14,612 bases of DNA from an uncultured Gemmatimonadota bacterium (GTDB lineage Bacteria > Gemmatimonadota > Gemmatimonadetes > Gemmatimonadales > Gemmatimonadaceae): assembly GCA_946887155.1 (NCBI GenBank), contig CAMPKM010000027.1:1-14612 (forward strand). The letters run 5' to 3'. The translations under genes and the position numbers were made by a program. Below the pieces are notes generated by a model. The model did no database searches, was not told where the DNA came from, and worked only from the letters and a program-made list of their open reading frames with translations. Of this stretch, positions 7,363 through 13,412 are shown one piece after another (position 1 is the stretch's first letter; the number at the start of each line of letters is the position of its first letter).

Positions 7363-8763
7363 TTACTCCTCCCGCATCTGCGGTGGGTTATTCGCGCGTC
7401 CGCCGCGGCCGGGGGCCCGGGGAACCACATCATACTGCAAGCCGTCCACGTACACGCGGTCGATGCGCGAGCCGGTCGCGAACGGTTCACCCTGCAAAAC
7501 GATCAGGTTGGCGATCTTGCCCGTCTCGATGCTGCCGAGCTGCGCGTCCACGCCCGCCGCTTCGGCGGCGCGGATCGTCAGGGCCTCGACCGCGACGTTG
7601 CGCGGCAAACCGGCCGCGATGGCCTTGCGGACGTTGTCCATGAAATCATCGGCGTCGAGTCCGCCCGAGGCGAGCGCGAACTTGATGCCGGCGCTGTTGA
7701 GCGCCGCCGCGTTCCCCTCGATGAGCCGCGTGGCAGCGGCCTTGCGTGCCGCGCTGTCGGCCGGATCCTGCCGCTGAGAGAACTGGAACTCCCAACCGGT
7801 GGTCTGTGAGGGCTGGGGGAAGTCGACCGACACGATCGGCGGCCGGGCCGTCTTGAGCGCCGACACGGCGCGGAAGCCTTCGACCGCGCCGACGAGCGTC
7901 AGCTTGATGTTGAACTCCTTGGCCAGTGCCAGCGCGCGCAGCATCTCGTTTTCGCTGTTGGCGGCCATGAATACCGGCAGCTCGCCCTTGACGACGGGCA
8001 CGAGTGCCTCGAGCTCCGCGTTATGCGACGTGCGCGCCATCCCCTTCGGGTTGGCCTGGTACCGGTCCATGATCGCGGCGTGGCGCTGGGCGTCGTAAAG
8101 CGCCTGGCGCTGGTACGCAATCACGCCCAGCAGGTTGCTCGGGTACTGGCCCGGCACCGTCTGGTAGCCGACGTGCAAGGCGACCGGCGACTTCATGATC
8201 CACCGCTTCGCCGTGTCGTCACGCATGGGCAGCAGCGCCGACATGCCGCGGAAGAGGCCACGCGAGGGCGAAACGAGCGCCACGCCGATGCCCTGGTCGC
8301 GGGCGGCGCGGGCATCATCAGGGGCGAGGCTGAGCTCTTCGGCGATTACACGTTCCGGCTCGAGGCCGACGACGCGCACCTCGGTCGTGGTCGTGAGGTC
8401 CTGGCCGGGCACCTGGCCCTGGAACCCGCCGCGTCCCTGTCCGCGCCCACCGGCCTGCGGTTGCGGCAGGCCTAACGATGACGTGAGGTCGATGAAGGCG
8501 GGGACGATGGTCTTGCCGGAGACGTCGACCACGCGCGCGTCGGCAGGTGGGGTGACCGAGGCGCCAACGGCCTCGATGATGCCGTTCCGGATGACGATCG
8601 TGCCACGATCGATCGTACCCCTGGTGACTGTCTCGATGCGCGCATTGGTCAGGGCCCACACGCCGGTCTGGTTGTCGCGCGACTGACTCTGCGCGCCGGC
8701 GGTGTGGGTGATGGCCAACGCGGCGACCGGCAGCACCAGGAGGTGAAGCGGTGTTCGTCGCAT
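7363..8763 (-). CDS. Secreted amidohydrolase-fold protein lacking metal ligands (first gene of operon)
   Basis: A 466-residue protein. The ATG at 8761-8763 has GGAG seven bases upstream and begins a signal peptide, MRRTPLHLLVLPVAALAITH continuing to AGA|Q; an in-frame ATG at 8793 would add ten residues and lacks such support. The composite amidohydrolase domain is clear at both ends (LTNARIETVTRG, IVIRNGIIEAVG, and GSIETGKIANLIVLQGEP). The usual HxH motif is replaced by PAFIDLTSS (88-96), the HAH-like segment by FMAANS (265-270), the strand-5/6 histidine by VGAVEG (291-296), and the catalytic Asp region by LASGG (364-368), so all first-shell ligands appear lost. It shares E-A-L-V-P-V-V-K-G-E-L-P-V with a matching stretch of the third gene's product, which makes those two closer to each other than to the middle protein. 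Gly/Arg-rich stretches lie at about 104-117 and 449-457. The function is probably binding or structural. Confidence 0.8.
   Translation of the reverse strand: MRRTPLHLLVLPVAALAITHTAGAQSQSRDNQTGVWALTNARIETVTRGTIDRGTIVIRNGIIEAVGASVTPPADARVVDVSGKTIVPAFIDLTSSLGLPQPQAGGRGQGRGGFQGQVPGQDLTTTTEVRVVGLEPERVIAEELSLAPDDARAARDQGIGVALVSPSRGLFRGMSALLPMRDDTAKRWIMKSPVALHVGYQTVPGQYPSNLLGVIAYQRQALYDAQRHAAIMDRYQANPKGMARTSHNAELEALVPVVKGELPVFMAANSENEMLRALALAKEFNIKLTLVGAVEGFRAVSALKTARPPIVSVDFPQPSQTTGWEFQFSQRQDPADSAARKAAATRLIEGNAAALNSAGIKFALASGGLDADDFMDNVRKAIAAGLPRNVAVEALTIRAAEAAGVDAQLGSIETGKIANLIVLQGEPFATGSRIDRVYVDGLQYDVVPRAPGRGGRANNPPQMREE
7366..7373 (-). promoter_or_regulatory. Strong Shine-Dalgarno site for the second amidohydrolase gene
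   Basis: Read on the minus strand, GGGAGGAG falls in the last codons of the upstream gene (its Arg-Glu-Glu tail) and is followed by TAACATG. It fixes the start of the downstream gene at 7361 and indicates reinitiation or coupled translation in the operon. Confidence 0.75.
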
Positions 8764-9414
8764 GCAGGGACTCCAACTGGGAAAAGGGAACAACGGCGGG
8801 CCAGCGAGCGAGCATACCAGTGGCGCAACGAGGCAGCAAGCTGCGCCTGACGCTTACGCGATTGATACGGACGGAGTGCGTCGAACGCTCAGGGCGCAGG
8901 TCAGCCACGCGTACATGTCGAGCGTTCCTCCGGCTCGAAGCGGAAGAGGAAATGCCGAGTTACCCACGTTGATTCAGCAAGATATCGGGTCACATCTCCA
9001 CGTGTTGTGTAACCTATTGTCCATAAACGAGTTAACGTTAGCCAACCTGCGATTTTCCACCTGCTCGATGTTGGCACGTCGCTCGTGACCGCGGGCTTGG
9101 ACCCCTGACAAAAGCTGCTTCCCGAAACGAACTCATCTTTTTTTTTGCGCTGCTTGGGATCGGGTGCGCTTTCGCGGAGACGAAACGGTCCCAGAACGCC
9201 GTGCCCCTCAGGAGCCAGCGTGCCCTGTCCAGCGCAATGCCTAACCACATCGGCACACTCCGCCGAATCAAATCCGCCAGGATTCGCAAATCCGCAAAGA
9301 CGCGCCCCTCCGGCCGTTGCCGCTCAGCGAAAATCCAGGAGCCATCGGCTCCTCGGGGGCGGACTTCTCAACTTCCGGCCCCGTGCGCCCGTTCTTCTCA
9401 TGGTGCAAGTTGTG
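8764..9414. other. Divergent intergenic region, no gene recognised
   Basis: About 650 bp separate the amidohydrolase operon start (8763, minus) from the propeller-protein start (9415, plus). No plausible protein is seen on either strand, although the frame of the propeller gene is open back to 9145. A patch at about 8970-9070 is clearly more AT-rich than its surroundings and includes GTTAACGTTA (9031-9040); it is the most likely place for the two promoters, but I cannot fix -35/-10 boxes. A run of nine T (9138-9146) has no stem before it. A 7-bp hairpin, AGGAGCC-ATC-GGCTCCT, lies at 9337-9353 in the presumed leader of the propeller gene. One copy of GCCTAAC is at 9239. Confidence 0.6.
9337..9353 (+). 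promoter_or_regulatory. Leader hairpin upstream of the propeller gene
   Basis: A perfect 7-bp stem AGGAGCC/GGCTCCT with a three-base ATC loop, about 60-75 bp upstream of the likely start codon. No T-tract follows, so it is not an intrinsic terminator. The AGGAG it hides resembles a ribosome site but no start codon lies close downstream. Its role is unknown. Confidence 0.3.
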
Positions 9415-12400
9415 ATGCTTCGATCTCCCCACCCCAGCCTTCGCCGCATGCCCCAGGTCATCAGCCCTCGCGTCCCCGTACTGGCCCTCCTGCTGGGCGC
9501 CCTGTTTGCGCCATCCGCCTCCAATGCGCAATCGGCGCCGGCGCCCTTCGACCGCCTGCCCTTCCGGTCCATCGGCCCCGCCGTACATGGCGGCCGCCTC
9601 CACGACGTCGAGGCACTGCCTGACGACGCGGCGACCGTGTATGTCGTCGGCGCCAGCAGCGGCGTCTGGAAGTCGACCAACCGCGGTATTACCTGGACGC
9701 CGCTCACCAACGACCTCCCGGTCAGCACCGGCGGCGACATCGCGATCTACCCGGGGAACCCGAACATCCTCTGGCTCGGCACCGGCGAGCAGAACAACCG
9801 CCAGAGCTCCTCGTGGGGCAACGGCATGTACAAGTCCATGGATGCCGGCAAGACCTGGACACACATCGGCCTCGAGAACACGGCGTCGATCGCCAAGGTC
9901 CGCCTCCACCCGGGCGACCAGAACGTCGCTTACGTGGCCGCCGGCGGAAACCTCTGGAAGCCTAACGTCGACCGCGGCGTGTACAAGACGACCGACGGCG
10001 GCCGCACGTGGACGAAGTCGCTGTACGTGGACTCGCTCACCGGCGCGACCGACCTGGTGATGGATCCGAGCGATCCCAATACGCTCTATGCGGCGATGTA
10101 CCAGCACCTGCGCCAGCCGTGGGGCTACAACGGCGGCGGTCCGGGGAGCGCGATCTACAAGACCACCGACGGTGGCGCCACCTGGAAGCAGCTCACCAAC
10201 GGCATCCCGGAAGGGGACAAGGGCCGCATCGGCCTCGCCATCGCGCACACGTATCCGCGGATGCTGCTGGCGACGATCGAGCATCCGACCGGGAGCGGCA
10301 CCTATCGCACCGAGGACGGCGGCGAAACATGGACGCGGGCGAACACGACCAACCCGCGGCCGATGTACTACAGCAAGATCTACATCGACCCGACCAACGA
10401 ACGACGGGCCTACATCCTGGGCGTCGAGGTGTATCGCAGCGACGACGGCGGCCGGAACTTCCGGCTCCTGCCCAACTCTCCGGCATACGACGTCGGCCTC
10501 AAGACCGACCATCACGCGCTCTGGATCGACCCGAAGGACCCGAAGTGGCTCTACCTCGCGGGCGACGGCGGCCTGCACGTCTCGTCGGACATGGGCGAGA
10601 ACTGGCGCCGGGTGAATAACTTCGCCATCGGCCAGTTCTATGGCATCGGGGTCGACAACCGCGACCCGTACTGGATCTACGGCGGCCTCCAGGACAACCA
10701 CTCCTACGGCGGCCCGAGCGCAACCCGCCACTGGTTAGGCATCGTGAACACCGACTGGCGCCAGATCGGCTTCAGCGACGGCGCGCACCAGCAGCCGGAT
10801 CCGTTCGTGCCACGCTGGATTTATTCCTCCAGCACCGGCATGAACCTCACGAGGGTCGACATCGAGACCGGCGACCGCCTCAGCATTCGTCCGTCACTGG
10901 CCCCGGGTGACACCGGCGAGGTGCGGTTCGACTGGATCTCGCCATTGGTCGCCTCGCGGCACACCAAGGGCACGCTGTACGTCGGCGCCAACCGGCTGTT
11001 CATCTCGAAGGACCATGGCGAATCATGGACGTCTACGAAGGACCTGACGCACCAGGTGGATCGTGACACGCTCCGCATCGCCGGAGTGCTGGGCACGGAA
11101 ATTCGCATCTCGCGCAATGACGGCGAGTCGAACTACAGCGAGCTGACGACGATTTCCGAGTCGCCGGTGAATGCGCAGGTGCTGTGGGTGGGCGCCGACG
11201 ACGGCGCGCTGCAGGTTTCGCAAAACGGCGGCAACACCTGGACCGACGTCTCCGGCAACGTGACTGGCGTTCCGGCGTTCACGTTCGTCAGCCGCGTGGT
11301 CGCGTCGTCGGCATCACCGGGCACGGCATGGGTGTCGTACGATGGACACCGTTCGGGACATTTCGAGCCATACATCTACCGCACGACGGACTTCGGTCGG
11401 ACCTGGACCAAGCTGACCAATGGCATCCCATCGGGCGATGTGGTCCGCACGGTCCACGAGTATCCCGGCAAGCCTGACGTGGCCTTCGCCGGCACGGAAC
11501 GGGCGCTGTACTACACGATCAACGGCGGCCAGAACTGGACGAGGTTCAAGTCGAACCTCCCGACCGTTCCCACATATGACATCCTGATCCATCCGCGAAC
11601 GAAGGACCTCATCCTTGCGACGCACGGCCGCAGCCTCTGGATCCTCGACGACGCGTCGCCCATCGCGGCCTGGTCGGCGGCGATTGCGGCGAAGCCGGCG
11701 CACATCTTCCCGACGCGGCCCGTGACGCAGCACCTCTTCTGGGAGGATTTCTCCAACTGGGCGCAGGGTGAATACGCGGGCGACAACCCGAAGGACGGTG
11801 CGCTCATCTCGTACTCGCTGGCTCGGCCGGCGCAGAACGCGACGATCACGATTACCAACGCAGCGGGTCGGGTGGTCCGCACGCTCGAAGCGCCTGGCGA
11901 GGCGGGTGCCATCCATCGGATCAACTGGGACCTTCGGCACAACATCCTTACGACGCCCCCCATCACCATGCCGGTCGTCGCCGGTCAGGCCGGTGGTCGT
12001 GGTGGCCGGGGAGGCCGAGGGGGACGTGGTGGCGGTGGGGGAATGGCCGGTGGTCGCCCAGACGATCCATATCCCTATGAAGTCCCGCGCTCCCTTGGCG
12101 CTCGCGGCGCGTTCGTCTCGCCGGGCACCTACACGATTACCCTGCAGGCTGGCGACGCACGGGCCACCGAAACGGTCCGGGTTCTGGCTGACCCGCAACT
12201 CGAGCTCACGGTCGCGCAGCACAAGGAGCGCGAGGACTTCCAGCTGCAGATGGTCGACATGCTGACCGAGGTCTCGCAGCTGTCCCAGCAACTGGCGACG
12301 CTCCGCCGCGACCTGACGGCGCGAAACGATTCGGCACGGCTCGCACGCCTAACGAACGTCGAGCGGGCGTTCGTGACGGACCTGGCCCCTTCGCTGGGAC

Positions 12401-12552
12401 AGATCAACCAGTTGTACGGCAGCTTCAATGGAAACGGCGCTCAGCAGGGGTCGCTCTACCCGCCGACGGCGCCGATGCGGGCCCGGGCACGCGAGATCAG
12501 GACCACGGTCGACAGGATAAAACGGGAAGCGGCCGTCGTTTCGCGCCCCTGA
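9415..12552 (+). CDS. Secreted Asp-box (BNR) / VPS10-type beta-propeller protein
   Basis: About 1,045 residues from the ATG at 9415. ATGs at 9400 and 9448 are also possible; none has a good Shine-Dalgarno site, but all give the signal peptide VPVLALLLGALFAPSASNA|QS. The body holds about eleven Asp-box repeats of the form (S/T)-x-(D/N)-x-G-x-(T/N)-W, for example STNRGITW, SMDAGKTW, TTDGGRTW, TTDGGATW, TEDGGETW, SSDMGENW, SKDHGESW, SQNGGNTW, TTDFGRTW and TINGGQNW. This predicts one ten-bladed or two stacked propellers, as in sortilin/VPS10 and BNR glycosidase-like proteins. After about residue 800 comes an FlgD-like Ig strand pattern (ITNAAGRVVRTLEAPGEAG), a Gly/Arg-rich linker (about 858-876), and a helical tail with coiled-coil character (about 930-980). 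It is likely periplasmic or surface-located and binds or cleaves a polymer. No catalytic residues can be named. It is divergent from the amidohydrolase operon. Confidence 0.85.
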   Translation: MLRSPHPSLRRMPQVISPRVPVLALLLGALFAPSASNAQSAPAPFDRLPFRSIGPAVHGGRLHDVEALPDDAATVYVVGASSGVWKSTNRGITWTPLTNDLPVSTGGDIAIYPGNPNILWLGTGEQNNRQSSSWGNGMYKSMDAGKTWTHIGLENTASIAKVRLHPGDQNVAYVAAGGNLWKPNVDRGVYKTTDGGRTWTKSLYVDSLTGATDLVMDPSDPNTLYAAMYQHLRQPWGYNGGGPGSAIYKTTDGGATWKQLTNGIPEGDKGRIGLAIAHTYPRMLLATIEHPTGSGTYRTEDGGETWTRANTTNPRPMYYSKIYIDPTNERRAYILGVEVYRSDDGGRNFRLLPNSPAYDVGLKTDHHALWIDPKDPKWLYLAGDGGLHVSSDMGENWRRVNNFAIGQFYGIGVDNRDPYWIYGGLQDNHSYGGPSATRHWLGIVNTDWRQIGFSDGAHQQPDPFVPRWIYSSSTGMNLTRVDIETGDRLSIRPSLAPGDTGEVRFDWISPLVASRHTKGTLYVGANRLFISKDHGESWTSTKDLTHQVDRDTLRIAGVLGTEIRISRNDGESNYSELTTISESPVNAQVLWVGADDGALQVSQNGGNTWTDVSGNVTGVPAFTFVSRVVASSASPGTAWVSYDGHRSGHFEPYIYRTTDFGRTWTKLTNGIPSGDVVRTVHEYPGKPDVAFAGTERALYYTINGGQNWTRFKSNLPTVPTYDILIHPRTKDLILATHGRSLWILDDASPIAAWSAAIAAKPAHIFPTRPVTQHLFWEDFSNWAQGEYAGDNPKDGALISYSLARPAQNATITITNAAGRVVRTLEAPGEAGAIHRINWDLRHNILTTPPITMPVVAGQAGGRGGRGGRGGRGGGGGMAGGRPDDPYPYEVPRSLGARGAFVSPGTYTITLQAGDARATETVRVLADPQLELTVAQHKEREDFQLQMVDMLTEVSQLSQQLATLRRDLTARNDSARLARLTNVERAFVTDLAPSLGQINQLYGSFNGNGAQQGSLYPPTAPMRARAREIRTTVDRIKREAAVVSRP

Positions 12553-12588
12553 GGAAACGGCTGATCCCTTTCTCGCACGATTTACAAG

Positions 12589-12614
12589 AGGCGCCTCGCG
12601 AGGGGCGCCTTTTT
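12589..12614 (+). terminator. Intrinsic terminator after the propeller gene
   Basis: The stem AGGCGCCTC (12589-12597) pairs with GGGGCGCCT (12602-12610), with one T-G wobble, around the loop GCGA. Five T follow from 12610. It begins 36 bp after the stop codon, a standard rho-independent layout. Confidence 0.88.
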
Positions 12615-12685
12615 GTGTCAGTGTCCAGCCGATCCTGAGTGTCGCACCCATGTCGGGCTGTCACTCCGATTGTCTCAAACCCATC

Positions 12686-12693
12686 GAGGAGGA
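12686..12693 (+). promoter_or_regulatory. Shine-Dalgarno site deciding the LytTR start
   Basis: GAGGAGGA lies seven bases before the ATG at 12701. This selects that ATG over the in-frame ATG at 12650. Confidence 0.8.
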
Positions 12694-12700
12694 CCGAAAG

Positions 12701-13210
12701 ATGACCCTGAATGGTCGTACCTTCATCCCCGCATCCGCTCCGCGCCCGGCCCAGGCTACGCAGCCTGCCCGTGCCGTTGCAGATGCCCGCGTGCCGCTGG
12801 TCCTGGCCGGTCGCGATGAGCGCTCGGTTTCGGCCCAGCCGGCGAAGCCGGTTTCACCGCAGTCCTCGCCGTATCTGGACCGGATCGTGGTTCGCTCTCG
12901 CAGCCGTATCCTGTTCCTGGATGTGGCGGAAGTGACGTGGCTCGAAGCATTCGGGAACTACGTGCGCTTCCACACGGTGGGCGAGGTGTACACGGTGCGC
13001 GGTACGCTGACGTCGTTCGAGAAGGAACTCGATCCGGCGCGCTTTGTCCGGATTCACCGTTCCATGATCGTGAACCGCGACGTGATCCGCGAGCTGCACT
13101 CGCGGCGCACGGGTGATTTCACGCTCGTCACGAGCGGCGGCGAACAGTTGACGCTGTCGCGGAATTTCCGGTCGAAGGTTCCGGAACTGCGGCGCCGGCT
13201 CGCATCGTAA
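12701..13210 (+). CDS. LytTR-domain DNA-binding protein without a receiver domain
   Basis: A 169-residue protein. Residues about 60-165 are a LytTR domain: RIVVRSRSRILFLDVAEVTW is the first strand pair, LEAFGNYVRFHT the recognition-side loop, LTSFEKELDPARFVRIHRSM the helix and the FxRxHRS-type signature, and LTLSRNFRSKVPELRRRL the closing strand and helix. LytTR proteins bind paired imperfect direct repeats in promoters. Most are response regulators with an N-terminal receiver; here residues 1-58 are an Ala/Pro-rich, probably disordered leader with no phosphoacceptor Asp fold, no membrane segment, and no histidine kinase next door. It may respond to abundance, to a partner protein, or be constitutive. 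It is transcribed alone: a terminator precedes it (12589-12614) and another follows (13231-13262). The genes it controls are unknown; the propeller gene and amidohydrolase operon are only nearby candidates. Confidence 0.88.
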   Translation: MTLNGRTFIPASAPRPAQATQPARAVADARVPLVLAGRDERSVSAQPAKPVSPQSSPYLDRIVVRSRSRILFLDVAEVTWLEAFGNYVRFHTVGEVYTVRGTLTSFEKELDPARFVRIHRSMIVNRDVIRELHSRRTGDFTLVTSGGEQLTLSRNFRSKVPELRRRLAS

Positions 13211-13230
13211 CAGGCACCGAAGAAACGAAA

Positions 13231-13262
13231 GCCCCCGGTTACCCGGGGGCTTTTCGTTTTTT
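13231..13262 (+). terminator. Strong intrinsic terminator after the LytTR gene
   Basis: GCCCCCGG (13231-13238) pairs with CCGGGGGC (13243-13250) around TTAC. The stem can extend by A-T pairs from the flanking CGAAA and TTTTCG. It is followed by TTTTCGTTTTTT. It begins 20 bp after the stop codon. Confidence 0.92.
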
Positions 13263-13275
13263 GCAAATGAGGTCA

Positions 13276-13386
13276 ATGAGCTCGGACTCGATTGGCCAAA
13301 CTGACGGGACCCTTCGAGTTGAATCATGCTCAATCGAGTGTGACCCCATTGACTGACCCCATAGGCCAATCGAGTCTGACCCCATT
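13276..13386. repeat. REP-like composite of inverted and direct repeats
   Basis: A 13-bp perfect inverted pair, GACTCGATTGGCC (13285-13297) and GGCCAATCGAGTC (13364-13376), extends to 22-bp arms with three mismatches (13276-13297 and 13364-13385). Inside the right half the 20-mer CAATCGAGTGTGACCCCATT (13331-13350) recurs at 13367-13386 with one mismatch, and GACTGACCCCAT lies between. Words of the GGGGTCAGACTCGATTGG type resemble, from memory, repeats near REP-associated tyrosine transposases, but no transposase is present. It fills the space between the LytTR terminator and the antiporter start and ends 26 bp before that ATG. Confidence 0.7.
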
Positions 13387-13412
13387 CACCATCGGTCCGT
13401 AGCTTTCCGCGC

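Noticed and set aside
7363..8763. The first and third amidohydrolase genes as decaying pseudogenes
   Set aside because: Both reading frames are intact at full family length, with signal peptides and good start sites. The loss of ligands is at specific motifs while the rest of the fold is kept, which fits repurposing better than decay.
9138..9146. A run of nine T as an intrinsic terminator
   Set aside because: No stable GC-rich stem precedes it on the plus strand, and no gene ends nearby on that strand.
8901..9248. A 115-codon minus-strand open frame in the divergent intergenic region
   Set aside because: No domain, no ribosome site, and it crosses the AT-rich patch that probably holds promoters. 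Coding is not supported.
9268..10731. A 487-codon open frame on the minus strand
   Set aside because: It is antisense to the Asp-box repeats. Its composition (Ala, Val, Arg, Asp) mirrors GC-rich third positions and no fold is recognisable.
11314..12291. A 325-codon minus-strand open frame
   Set aside because: It is antisense to the C-terminal half of the propeller protein, with no motif or plausible start context.
13276..13386. A CRISPR array
   Set aside because: There are only two near-identical direct copies, the units also pair as inverted repeats, and there are no regular spacers or cas genes.
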